Below, in pieces: positions 48,545 to 56,884 of a DNA stretch of 64,000 nt. Source of the DNA: Streptomyces sp. NBC_00414. Its GTDB lineage: Bacteria; Actinomycetota; Actinomycetes; Streptomycetales; Streptomycetaceae. Within the stretch, counting starts at the first letter, position 1; each line of letters starts with the position of its first letter. The stretch is taken from the NCBI RefSeq assembly GCF_036038375.1, contig NZ_CP107935.1, positions 1,612,001 to 1,676,000 on the forward strand, in the 5' to 3' direction. The translations under genes and the position numbers were made by a program. The notes beneath the pieces were generated by a model. The model saw only the letters and a list, made by a program, of their open reading frames with translations. It did not search any database and was not told where the DNA came from.

Positions 48545-49984
48545 ATGAGCAACTCAGCGCAGATCGGCGTCACGGGACTCGCGGTGATGGGGCGCAATCT
48601 CGCCCGTAACTTCGCGCGGAACGGATACGCCGTCGCCCTGCACAACCGGACGGCGGCGCGCACGCACGCGCTGGTGGAGGAGTTCGGCAGTGAGGGCGAC
48701 TTCATCGCGACGGAGACGGCCAAGGAGTTCGTGGCCGCGCTTGAGCGGCCCCGCCGACTGGTGATCATGGTGAAGGCCGGTGAGCCGACCGACGCGGTGA
48801 TCCAGGAGTTCGCCCCGCTCCTGGAGCCCGGCGACATGATCATCGACGGGGGCAACGCGCACTTCGCGGACACCCGGCGCCGGGAGCGCGAGCTGCGCGA
48901 GCAGGGCATCCACTTCGTCGGCGCGGGCATCTCCGGCGGCGAGGAGGGCGCGCTCAACGGCCCGAGCATCATGCCCGGCGGTCCGGTCGAGTCGTACGAG
49001 TCGCTCGGCCCGATGCTGGAGAAGATCTCCGCGAAGGCCGAGGACGGCGCGCCGTGTGTGACGCACGTCGGCCCCGACGGCGCCGGGCACTTCGTGAAGA
49101 TGGTGCACAACGGCATCGAGTACGCCGACATGCAGCTGATCGGCGAGGCCTACCAGCTGCTGCGTGACGTGGCCGGTTACTCACCCGCGCAGATCGCCGA
49201 CATCTTCCGCAGCTGGAACACCGGCCGGCTCGACTCGTACCTGATCGAGATCACCGCCGAGGTCCTGTCGCACGTGGACGCGGCGACGGGCAAGCCCTTC
49301 GTGGACGTGGTCCAGGACCAGGCCGAGCAGAAGGGCACGGGCCGCTGGACCGTGCAGATCGCGCTGGACCTGGGCGTGCCGGTGTCGGGCATCGCCGAGG
49401 CGGTCTTCGCCCGGTCGCTGTCGGGCCACAGCGCGCTGCGCGAGGCCTCGCGCGGGCTCGCCGGGCCTTCGGCGACGGCGCTGAGCGAGTCCGAGGCGGC
49501 GGCCTTCGCCGACCAGGTGGAGCAGGCGCTGTACGCGTCGAAGATCGTGTCCTACACGCAGGGCTTCCACGAGGTCGCGGCGGGCAGCGCGGAGTACGAC
49601 TGGAACATCGACCTGGGCGCGGTCGCCTCGATCTGGCGCGGGGGCTGCATCATCCGGGCGGCGTTCCTGGACCGGATCCGGGAGGCCTACGACGCGCAGG
49701 CGGAGCTGCCGAGCCTGCTCTCCGACGACACGTTCGCGCAGGAGATCGCGGCGGCGCAGGACGACTGGCGCGCGGTGCTCGTCTCCGCCGTGCAGCAGGG
49801 GGTGCCGACGCCCGGGTTCGCGGCGGCGCTGGCGTACTACGACGCGCTGCGTGCGGAGCGGTTGCCCGCGGCGCTCACTCAGGGGCAGCGGGACTTCTTC
49901 GGTGCGCACACGTACCGGCGGACCGACCGTGAGGGGTCGTTCCACACGCTGTGGGGCGGGGACCGCTCCGAGGTCTCCGGCTGA
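48545..49984 (+). CDS. gnd: 6-phosphogluconate dehydrogenase, decarboxylating
   Basis: Pentose-phosphate enzyme of 479 aa that oxidises 6-phosphogluconate to ribulose-5-phosphate and CO2, usually with NADP. The dinucleotide motif GVTGLAVMGRNLARN is at residues 8-22, the substrate loop GISGGEEGALNGPSIMPGG near 128-146, and the catalytic lysine in GHFVKMVHNGIEY near 180-192, all conserved for the long homodimeric form. The C-terminal tail (FGAHTYRRTDREGSFHTLW) is complete. It is followed by a very strong hairpin. Confidence 0.95.
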   Translation: MSNSAQIGVTGLAVMGRNLARNFARNGYAVALHNRTAARTHALVEEFGSEGDFIATETAKEFVAALERPRRLVIMVKAGEPTDAVIQEFAPLLEPGDMIIDGGNAHFADTRRRERELREQGIHFVGAGISGGEEGALNGPSIMPGGPVESYESLGPMLEKISAKAEDGAPCVTHVGPDGAGHFVKMVHNGIEYADMQLIGEAYQLLRDVAGYSPAQIADIFRSWNTGRLDSYLIEITAEVLSHVDAATGKPFVDVVQDQAEQKGTGRWTVQIALDLGVPVSGIAEAVFARSLSGHSALREASRGLAGPSATALSESEAAAFADQVEQALYASKIVSYTQGFHEVAAGSAEYDWNIDLGAVASIWRGGCIIRAAFLDRIREAYDAQAELPSLLSDDTFAQEIAAAQDDWRAVLVSAVQQGVPTPGFAAALAYYDALRAERLPAALTQGQRDFFGAHTYRRTDREGSFHTLWGGDRSEVSG

Positions 49985-50084
49985 CGTCGGGGCGCGTCGC
50001 GGGGAGCGAGTGCGGGTCCGGGTGCGGGTGCGTGGGGGCCGGCCGCGCCCCGCGTCGGAGCCGGACGATGTCACGGCCCCGCGC

Positions 50085-50139
50085 CCGTGAGAAAGGCCGG
50101 CGGCGAGGCTGAACGCCTCGCCGCCGGCCTTTCTCACGG
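50085..50139. terminator. Very strong hairpin after gnd
   Basis: Perfect 25-bp arms (50085-50109 and 50115-50139) enclose the loop tgaac. The arms contain gagaaaggccggcggcgagg and its complement. It lies between gnd and the convergent proline-rich gene and would terminate both. Confidence 0.9.
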
Positions 50140-50144
50140 CTGTC

Positions 50145-50339
50145 CTAGCCGAGTGGGCCCGGCTGTGGCTCCGGGGGTGGGGTCGGCTCCGGGCCGGGAG
50201 CCGGGCGCGGAGGCGGGCCGGGGACCGGACGGGGCTTCGGGGTCGGTACCGGGTCCGGGTCCGGGAAGGGCTGCGGTCGATCCGGGCCCGGTGCCGGCAC
50301 GGGGTCCGGATGCACGGGATCGGGGAACGGTTGCGTCAT
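50145..50339 (-). CDS. Proline-rich 64-residue protein
   Basis: Small gene with a clear GGAGG site 5 nt before ATG 50339 (a second ATG at 50342 is too close). The product is almost half proline in a strict alternating pattern: nearly every second residue is Pro (P-D-P, P-V-P, P-T-P, P-K-P-R-P). There is no signal peptide, membrane segment or cysteine. Such sequences form extended polyproline helices and need EF-P for translation. Function is unknown. It ends five bases from the strong hairpin shared with gnd. Confidence 0.65.
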   Translation of the reverse strand: MTQPFPDPVHPDPVPAPGPDRPQPFPDPDPVPTPKPRPVPGPPPRPAPGPEPTPPPEPQPGPLG

Positions 50340-50548
50340 CATGTCCTCCAGCCAGAGGGAACGTCGGCTCTGGACTTCTCCCACGCCTACCCGTGCTCCG
50401 CGCACCCACTCACTCCCGCGCGGGGCGAATGGGGCCCATGTGGCCCCGTCAGGGGCGCGGGCCTGTGACATCGCGCGGCTCCCGCCGCGGGGCGCGACCG
50501 GCCACCACCGGCCCGCACCACGGGAACCGCCCCCGGCGAGCGGGTCGC

Positions 50549-50893
50549 TCAGAACCGGCCGGGGTGCGCCTCAAGCCACGCCTTCGCCGCGTCCAGCAAG
50601 GCGGGGTCCGCGACCGGCGCCTCCGCGGGGTGCCGCTCGGCCCACTTCACGACGTACGGGCACAGCGGCGCGACCGGCACGCCCTCGCGGGCGGAGATCG
50701 CGTACAGCTCACGGGCGAGGGAGCCCGCGATGCCCTTGCCCTCATGGGCGGGCTCCACGACGGTGTGGACCGGGACGAGGGCGCGGCCGGGGCTTTCGAG
50801 GACGAAGTACTGGATGCGACCCGCCACTTCGTCACCGGAGTACGCCTCCAGGAGGCCGCGCGCCCGGTCGTCACGGATCGTGATCTCACTCAT
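50549..50893 (-). CDS. Small GNAT-like acetyltransferase
   Basis: Protein of 114 aa of the short GCN5-like YjdJ/Acetyltransf_CG group. It contains the strand AGRIQYFVLESPGRALVPVHTVV and the acetyl-CoA loop HEGKGIAGSLARELY, then APLCPYVVKWAERHPA near the end. These short proteins probably acetylate small molecules or proteins; the substrate is unknown. It is 50 bp downstream of panD on the same strand and may be cotranscribed. Confidence 0.88.
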   Translation of the reverse strand: MSEITIRDDRARGLLEAYSGDEVAGRIQYFVLESPGRALVPVHTVVEPAHEGKGIAGSLARELYAISAREGVPVAPLCPYVVKWAERHPAEAPVADPALLDAAKAWLEAHPGRF

Positions 50894-50943
50894 GAACTCT
50901 CCTCGTGGGACATATGGGGCTTACAGGCCTCGTGGGGTGCAGG

Positions 50944-51363
50944 TCAGGCGGAGGCGGACTGCGGGCTGCGCTCCTGGTCCGAGCCCGGCACCGGCTCGGA
51001 CGGGTCCGTACCGAGTGTCACGATCCGGTTGTCGCCGTCCACGTGGACGACCCTCGGCTCCAGCGCACGGGCCTCGGCGTCGGAGACCTGCGCGTAACTG
51101 ATGAGGATCACCAGATCCCCGGGGTGCACGAGGTGGGCCGCCGCGCCGTTGATGCCGATGACACCCGACCCGCGCTCCCCCTCGATGACGTACGTCTCCA
51201 GGCGGGCGCCGTTCGTGATGTCGACGATGTGGACCAGCTCACCGGGCAGCAGGTCGGCGGCGTCCAGAAGGTCGGCATCGATGGTCACGGAGCCGACGTA
51301 GTGCAGGTCGGCCTGGGTGACGGTGGCTCGGTGGATCTTGGACTTGAACATGGTACGGAACAC
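50944..51363 (-). CDS. panD: Aspartate 1-decarboxylase proenzyme
   Basis: Pyruvoyl-dependent decarboxylase of 139 aa converting L-aspartate to beta-alanine for pantothenate and CoA. Self-cleavage occurs at Gly24-Ser25 in [10 protein letters not shown]. The GTG at 51363 puts that site at exactly 24/25, as in the well-studied enzyme, and follows GGGAG by 7 nt, so it is preferred to the ATG four codons in. The C-terminal ~20 residues are a variable Ser/Pro/Glu-rich tail. Confidence 0.95.
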   Translation of the reverse strand: MFRTMFKSKIHRATVTQADLHYVGSVTIDADLLDAADLLPGELVHIVDITNGARLETYVIEGERGSGVIGINGAAAHLVHPGDLVILISYAQVSDAEARALEPRVVHVDGDNRIVTLGTDPSEPVPGSDQERSPQSASA

Positions 51364-51722
51364 GAAAAGACTCCCGTTCTAGCGGCTCCCTGCCTGCTCA
51401 TCGCAGGTCAAGGGCGGTCCTCGGAGCGTACAACGCTTCGCGCGTCCGGGCAGCTGTCCCCAGGTGTTTCAGGACTCACAGCGACCGGGTCCGGCGGTGT
51501 CCCCCGTTTTCCGCAGGTGCGCGGCGCCCGCAGGCCGTACGCACTGCTGATCGCCGGACAACGGCGTCTGAAAAGGCATAGATTCGGCGGACGCCGATCC
51601 CGCGGCCGGGGGCCCGTGGACGAGGACCTGACACCCGTGGCCCGAGACGCACGCACCTGACACGTGGACGGACCGGTCCTGTGCATCCGGACCGACAGAA
51701 GCCGCTAGGGAAAAGGACGCAC
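51364..51722. other. 359-bp divergent intergenic region
   Basis: Between panD (minus) and the DUF262 gene (plus). No convincing gene or strong repeat was seen. It contains a GC-rich stretch (51590-51630) and an AAGGAC-type ribosome site just before the ATG at 51723. Short open frames across it lack start signals. Confidence 0.5.
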
Positions 51723-54266
51723 ATGCGCGCCCAGGAGATCACCTTCCTCAAGCTCGTCCAAGGGGACAAGCAGTTCCAAGTGCCGCTCTACCAGCGCACG
51801 TACAGCTGGGGCGGGGAACAGCTGCGACAGCTCTGGGAGGACATCGGTGAACTCGTCGACCAGCACCTGGCGGGCGATCCGACGGCGCCGCACTTCCTCG
51901 GCTCGGTGGTGCTCGCACCGGGCCAGATCCAGGCCGGCGGAGTGCAGAGATGGCTGGTGGTGGACGGACAACAGCGCCTGACCACGCTGATGCTGGCCTT
52001 CATCGCGCTGCGCGACCACCTGAAGGAGACAGGCGACGCGCGAGGCGCGGACCGGGTTCATCGCCAGACCTTGGTCAACGAGTTCCACGAGGGTCCGGAC
52101 CACTACCGGCTGCTGCCCACGCAGGCCGACCGGGAGGCGTACATCTCCTGTGTCCGGTCCCGGGCCGAGGCGGGCGGGAGCGACAACGTAGGGGCTGCCT
52201 ACCGCTTCTTCCTCGGCGCGCTGGCCGAGGGCCACGAGTCGGGCGACGAGCGGTGGGCCGCCACGGTCGAGACCGTGCTCAAGGACCTGCTCTCCATCGT
52301 GGAGATCACCGCGGAGCCGGGTGACAACGTGTACCGGATCTTCGAGTCGATCAACAACACGGGTGTCGGTCTCAGCCAGAGCGACCTGTTGCGCAACCAC
52401 GTGTTCATGTTGCTGCCCAAGCGCGGCGAGCGGATCTACGAGGAACTGTGGCTGCCCATGCAGCAGAGCCTCGGCCCGAAGAACCTCGAACTGCTCGTCT
52501 GGCTCGACCTGGTCGTGCGCGGCCACTACAAGACCAAGCAGAGCGAGATCTACCGCGAGCAGCAGAAACGGCTCCAGCCGCTGGCAGGCGACGAGGCCGC
52601 GCTGCAACGCGAGATCGAGCAACTCGCCGAGCGCGCCCGACGATTCCGGCGGATCATCGACCCGGCACGCGAGCGGTCGTCCGCTCTCCGCGCGGCCCTG
52701 GAACGTCTGGCGGCCTGGGGCGGTCAGACGCACTACCCGCTCACACTGCATCTGCTGGACCTGCTCGACGCCGGCAGGACGACACCGGAGGACGCCGCCC
52801 AGGCGCTGGGCTACGTCGAGTCCTACCTCGTACGGCGCCTGATCTGTCAGACGCCGACCACCAATCTCAACCGCATCTTCATGGAGGCGCCGAAGGAACT
52901 GGAGACGGACCGGCCGGCCGCCGAGGCGGTGCGACGGTTCCTGTCCGGCCGGCGCCGGCGCTGGCCGAGCGACGAGGACCTGCGCGGGGCGGTCCGTGCC
53001 AAACCCTTCTACTGGTCCGGCCGCCCACCCCAGCGCAGCTACGTCCTGCGCCGTCTGGAGGAGAGCTACCGTTCCTCCGAGCCCGTGGACTTCGCCAAGG
53101 CGTCCCTCACCGTGGAGCACGTCCTGCCGCAGCGTCCCGCTCCCGCGTGGTTCGACCTGCTCGCCCAGGAGACGGAGTCGAACCAGACGCCGCAGGAACT
53201 GCACGACCTGCTGGTGCACACCCTCGGCAACCTCACGCTGACCGGTGACAACGCCAAGCTCTCCAATCACCCCTTCGAGCGCAAGCAGCAGATCCTCGAC
53301 GCCAGTGCCCTTCGGATGAATCTGGAGATCGCCTCGGCGGAGCGCTGGGGCAAGGCCGAGATCCTGGAGCGTGCCGACCGGCTGGCAGACCGTGCCGTCG
53401 AGCTGTGGCCCGGCCCGATCGGCGGGGTCAAGACGGCCGGTGAGGAGTCTCCCGGCTGGGCCGAACTGCGTGCCGCGCTGGTGGCCATGCCGACCGGCAC
53501 CTGGACGACGTACGGAGATGTCGCCGAGTTGATCGGCAGCCACCCGGTGCCCGTCGGGATGTATTTGGCCGCCAATCCGACGGTCATCGGCGCCTATCGC
53601 GTGCTCACCGTGGAGGGCCGGATCTCCCCGTCCTTCCGCTGGGCGGAGGGCGTCGACCGGCCACCACCGCAGGAGATGCTGCAGAGCGAGGGCGTGCGCT
53701 TCGACTCCCTGCAACGGGCTCAGCCCTCCCAGCGTCTGTCAGCGGCCGAACTGGCCACCTTGCTGGGCAGGGACATGTCGCAGCCCACCGCCCACGACCC
53801 GCTCCCCGAGGGGGAGGACGAGGCGAAGGCCGAGCGGTTCCGTGGGCAGCTGCGGGAGAACTGGCCGGACGCGTACGCCGGGGTCGTGGCGGCCCTCGAC
53901 TTCTGGCGCCGCCGGGGAGGCCATGTGACCTACGGCCGGTACGAGGAGACGAGTTGCTTCCCGACACTCGATCTGGGGGCCGACCGTCGGCCGCGCCTGA
54001 TGTGGCCCGTCGGGATCTACCCCGTCAGCGGGACGGTCGAGGTGGTCTTCCAGTATCTGAAGACCCGCAGTCCCTTCGACGACACGGAGCGGCGCCGGGA
54101 GCTCCTGAACCGCCTGAACAAGATCGACGGCATCGAACTCCCCGAGGCGAAGCTGGCGTTGCGTCCGTCCTTCTCTCTGAGCGTCTTCGCCCGGCACGGC
54201 GACGAGATCCGCGAGGTCCTGGACTGGTTCGTAGGGGTGGGGCTGGATCGCGCACAGCGGGATTGA
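51723..54266 (+). CDS. GmrSD-type DUF262-HNH protein fused to an alkyltransferase-like domain
   Basis: Multi-domain protein of 847 aa. Residues about 10-230 are DUF262 (GmrS-like, nucleotide-using), with QVPLYQRTYSW and DGQQRLTTL at 81-89. About 380-560 form a DUF1524 HNH nuclease (TVEHVLPQ near 465; HTLGNLTLTGDNAKL near 500). About 580-660 resemble the MGMT DNA-binding/ATL domain (TWTTYGDVAELIG, AYRVLTVEG), but the alkyl-accepting Cys-His of PCHR is replaced by Ala-Tyr, so it should bind rather than repair. The last ~150 residues are unrecognised. GmrSD systems are type IV restriction enzymes that cut modified phage DNA; an ATL reader fits recognition of bulky bases. ATG 51723 has an AAGGAC site. 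Confidence 0.85.
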   Translation: MRAQEITFLKLVQGDKQFQVPLYQRTYSWGGEQLRQLWEDIGELVDQHLAGDPTAPHFLGSVVLAPGQIQAGGVQRWLVVDGQQRLTTLMLAFIALRDHLKETGDARGADRVHRQTLVNEFHEGPDHYRLLPTQADREAYISCVRSRAEAGGSDNVGAAYRFFLGALAEGHESGDERWAATVETVLKDLLSIVEITAEPGDNVYRIFESINNTGVGLSQSDLLRNHVFMLLPKRGERIYEELWLPMQQSLGPKNLELLVWLDLVVRGHYKTKQSEIYREQQKRLQPLAGDEAALQREIEQLAERARRFRRIIDPARERSSALRAALERLAAWGGQTHYPLTLHLLDLLDAGRTTPEDAAQALGYVESYLVRRLICQTPTTNLNRIFMEAPKELETDRPAAEAVRRFLSGRRRRWPSDEDLRGAVRAKPFYWSGRPPQRSYVLRRLEESYRSSEPVDFAKASLTVEHVLPQRPAPAWFDLLAQETESNQTPQELHDLLVHTLGNLTLTGDNAKLSNHPFERKQQILDASALRMNLEIASAERWGKAEILERADRLADRAVELWPGPIGGVKTAGEESPGWAELRAALVAMPTGTWTTYGDVAELIGSHPVPVGMYLAANPTVIGAYRVLTVEGRISPSFRWAEGVDRPPPQEMLQSEGVRFDSLQRAQPSQRLSAAELATLLGRDMSQPTAHDPLPEGEDEAKAERFRGQLRENWPDAYAGVVAALDFWRRRGGHVTYGRYEETSCFPTLDLGADRRPRLMWPVGIYPVSGTVEVVFQYLKTRSPFDDTERRRELLNRLNKIDGIELPEAKLALRPSFSLSVFARHGDEIREVLDWFVGVGLDRAQRD

Positions 54267-54332
54267 AGCCCTGCCGGGCATCGCGGCCCAGCCGCCGACA
54301 ACTGTGACGAGCCACTTCAGGAGCGGACGACG

Positions 54333-55583
54333 ATGGACAACGAGATACAGCTCATCAGTGACGGTGACGGACTGGCGGTGATCGGGAACGCGGCCGATGT
54401 CGAACACTTCCTCACCTCGGAGGGACTCGCGTCGAAGGACCTCGGACCACGGCTCAGGTCCGTCCTCGGTACCGGCGCCGCGGCCGTGCAGGCCGGTTCG
54501 GACATCGCCGCCGAATCCGGTCGATGGGTGAAGCTGACACGGGAGTCGGCACAGCGCGTCAAGAAGTACGGGCTGAGGGAGAACGCGAAGACGGGCCTGA
54601 GCACAGGTGTGGTGAAGGGGCAGAAGGGCCAGATCAGGAATTTCGTCGAGTTCGTGAAGCGGCCCAGGTCGTTCCTGACCAACCCGGCTGTTCTCGCCAA
54701 TGCCGCGAAGCTCATGTCGCAGGTTGCCATGCAGCAGACCATGGACGAGATCACCGACTACCTCGCCACGATCGACGCGAAGGTCGACGACGTGCTGCGC
54801 GCCCAGAAGGACGGTGTGCTGGCCCGCATGATCGGAGTGGGCTACGTCCTCGAAGAGTCCATGACCGTCCGGGAGAAGCGGGGCAGGGTCGACGAGGTCA
54901 CGTGGTCCAAGGTGCAGACCGCGCCGACGACGATCGCGGAGACCCAGGCGTACGCGTTGCGGCAACTCGACGCCCTCGCGGAGGAGATGGAGCGCAAGAG
55001 CAGAATAGGGGATCTCGCCACGACAGCCAGGAAGGCCGAGTCCGCGGTTCAGGAGTGGCTCGCTGTTCTGGCTCGCTGCTTCCAACTGCAGGACGCGATC
55101 GCCGTACTCGAACTCGACCGGGTACTGGACACGTCTCCGGAAGAGCTGGACGGGCATCGGCTCGGGTTGAAGGCCGCCCGGGAGAACCGGCTGGAGCACA
55201 TCTCGCGGAGCACCGAGCGTCTGGTGGCCAGGATGAACGCGGTGGCCGGCACGGCCAACACGAAGGTGCTGCTGCATCCGACCAGGTCCCCGGCTGTGGT
55301 CCGGTCGAGCAACCAGGTCGCGGCCGGCGTGCATGACTTCCACGAGCGGCTCGGGATCGAGTCCGGTCGCCGGTCGTCGGAGGCGAGGCGGTGGGTGGAC
55401 GCGGCCGCGGAGGCGAGGGACAAGGCACTGGAGACGGGAGCGAGGGGCGTCGGTGCCGCGAGAAGCCTCGGCAACGAGACCCTCGACCGGGCCGGCTCGG
55501 TCAGGGACAAGCTCTCCAGCGGGATCGCCGAGCGAGCGCGTCGGCTGCGCACGGACGAGAAGGGAGCCGATGAGGAAGGCTGA
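54333..55583 (+). CDS. Unrecognised alpha-helical protein beside the DUF262 gene
   Basis: Protein of 416 aa that I do not recognise. The first ~130 residues start with a beta-like segment (EIQLISDGDGLAVIG) and a Gly/Ala-rich helix; about 125-330 are long amphipathic helices with coiled-coil character (MDEITDYLATIDAKVDDVLRAQ, YALRQLDALAEEMERKS). The C-terminal ~80 residues are charged repeats of the KALETGARGVG/DKLSSG kind. No enzyme motif, signal peptide or strong membrane segment is obvious. It starts 66 bp after the DUF262 gene on the same strand and could be an accessory or effector of that system; that is context only. Confidence 0.75.
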   Translation: MDNEIQLISDGDGLAVIGNAADVEHFLTSEGLASKDLGPRLRSVLGTGAAAVQAGSDIAAESGRWVKLTRESAQRVKKYGLRENAKTGLSTGVVKGQKGQIRNFVEFVKRPRSFLTNPAVLANAAKLMSQVAMQQTMDEITDYLATIDAKVDDVLRAQKDGVLARMIGVGYVLEESMTVREKRGRVDEVTWSKVQTAPTTIAETQAYALRQLDALAEEMERKSRIGDLATTARKAESAVQEWLAVLARCFQLQDAIAVLELDRVLDTSPEELDGHRLGLKAARENRLEHISRSTERLVARMNAVAGTANTKVLLHPTRSPAVVRSSNQVAAGVHDFHERLGIESGRRSSEARRWVDAAAEARDKALETGARGVGAARSLGNETLDRAGSVRDKLSSGIAERARRLRTDEKGADEEG

Positions 55584-55657
55584 GTGACCGCCGACCGTAA
55601 GTCCCGCTCGCAGCCGACTTGTTCTTCGTCGCCATTCGGAGAGGACCATGGCCGAGG

Positions 55658-55688
55658 TTGACCCTCGACCATGTCGAGGGACCAGGGT
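55658..55688 (+). promoter_or_regulatory. MerR-type promoter/operator
   Basis: A -35-like TTGACC (55658-55663) is followed by the inverted repeat ccctcgac-cat-gtcgaggg (55662-55680) and a -10-like cagggt (55683-55688) with a 19-bp spacer. The long spacer containing a palindrome is typical of MerR-controlled promoters. Transcription would start near the GTG at 55696. Confidence 0.7.
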
Positions 55689-55707
55689 CCCGGGTGTGGA
55701 GAACGAG

Positions 55708-56796
55708 ATGCGCAGTATCGGGGAGATGGCCCGGGAGGGTGGGCTGGGCGTGAGTGCGTTGCGGTTCTACGACCGTGCCGGTGTGTTGGTCCCGGCCTGG
55801 GTGGACCCCGTCAGTGGGTATCGCTGGTACGAGCCGGGGCAGTTGGAGGAGGCCCGTTTGCTGGCGCGGCTGCGGCGGGCGGGCATGCCTTTGGCGGACA
55901 TCCGGCTCGTCCTGGCGGGCTGGGCCGGCGCCGACACGGGCCTGGTGCGAGGTCTCCTTGAGGCTCACCTGCGCCGCCTCGAACTGGGGTTGTCCGATGC
56001 CCGCGGTGAGTTCTCCACGCTCCGAGCTCTACTCGACCGCAGGGAGAAACCCATGACTTCGCTCCGCACCGCCACCGCTGCCACCCGGGTGTCCGTCGCC
56101 GCGCCCGACTTTGCCACGGCGCTGGACGCGGTCCGTTTCGCGGCCGGCACCGACCCGGAGCTGCCGATGCTCGGCGGCGTCCTGTTCGACATCGAAGGAG
56201 AAGAACTTCGCGTGGTGGCCACCGATCGCTATCGGATGGCTGTCGCGCGAGCCCGTGTCACCGGGCACGGCGGGCCTCGGGCCCAGGTGCTCGTGCCTCT
56301 TCCGCTCGTCGACGCGATGCGGGCGCTGTCGACCGGCGACGAACCCGTCCGGCTCACGGTGGACGGTGACCGCGTCACGCTTGAGGCCGGGGACCGGCAG
56401 ACGGCCGGCCGGAGCCTCGACCATGAGTTCCCCGACTACCGTCGCCTCATGCACCTCCCGGCCGGTCGCCGGGCCCACATCGATTCGGCGGCCTTCCGCG
56501 CGGCGCTGGAGAACGGCCCTGTCCGTACGAGCGAGACCACTGAGCCGGGCAGCGAGCCCCACGATCTCAGTGTGCTCCGGGTGACGGACGGCGGCACCGT
56601 GGTCGTGTGCGACGAAGGTGACGACGATCCGGACAACGTCGGCGTCAACCGCGAGTTCCTGCTGCACGCGCTCACCGCCGGGGCCCGGGACGAGCTGGTC
56701 GTGGAGCTGGGGGCGCCCACCGCGCCGCTCGCGGTCCGTCGGCCCGATGACGAGGGCGCATTCTCGCTCCTGATGCCGGTCCGACTGGAGAACTAG
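55708..56796 (+). CDS. MerR-family regulator fused to sliding-clamp-like domains
   Basis: Fusion protein of 362 aa. Residues 1-70 are a MerR winged helix (MRSIGEMAREGGLGVSALRFYDRAG; SGYRWY), then a helical linker to about 112. The rest matches beta-clamp (DnaN) domains 2 and 3: LPMLGGVLFDIEGEELRVVATDRYRMAV, FPDYRRL, and a C-terminal LLMPVRL. Clamp domain 1 is absent. ATG 55708 is preferred, with GGAG 6 nt upstream; GTG 55696 (nearly leaderless) is possible, while the ATG at 55648 would place the MerR-like operator inside the gene. The clamp part probably senses or dimerises rather than encircles DNA; this is inference. Confidence 0.82.
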   Translation: MRSIGEMAREGGLGVSALRFYDRAGVLVPAWVDPVSGYRWYEPGQLEEARLLARLRRAGMPLADIRLVLAGWAGADTGLVRGLLEAHLRRLELGLSDARGEFSTLRALLDRREKPMTSLRTATAATRVSVAAPDFATALDAVRFAAGTDPELPMLGGVLFDIEGEELRVVATDRYRMAVARARVTGHGGPRAQVLVPLPLVDAMRALSTGDEPVRLTVDGDRVTLEAGDRQTAGRSLDHEFPDYRRLMHLPAGRRAHIDSAAFRAALENGPVRTSETTEPGSEPHDLSVLRVTDGGTVVVCDEGDDDPDNVGVNREFLLHALTAGARDELVVELGAPTAPLAVRRPDDEGAFSLLMPVRLEN

Positions 56797-56884
56797 CCCT
56801 CGGATCGGGCGAGTACGGATCGGGCGCGCGGCACGGGCTGTCCGCCGGCCCGCTGGGCGGGTCGGCGGACAGGTCGTGGTCGGC

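Noticed and set aside
51408..51722. Small open frames before the DUF262 gene
   Set aside because: No ribosome site and no recognisable composition; the real start is ATG 51723.
55648..55707. ATG at 55648 as the start of the MerR-clamp fusion
   Set aside because: It has a fair ribosome site, but the interval contains a MerR-type -35/-10 with a palindrome, so it is more likely promoter than coding.
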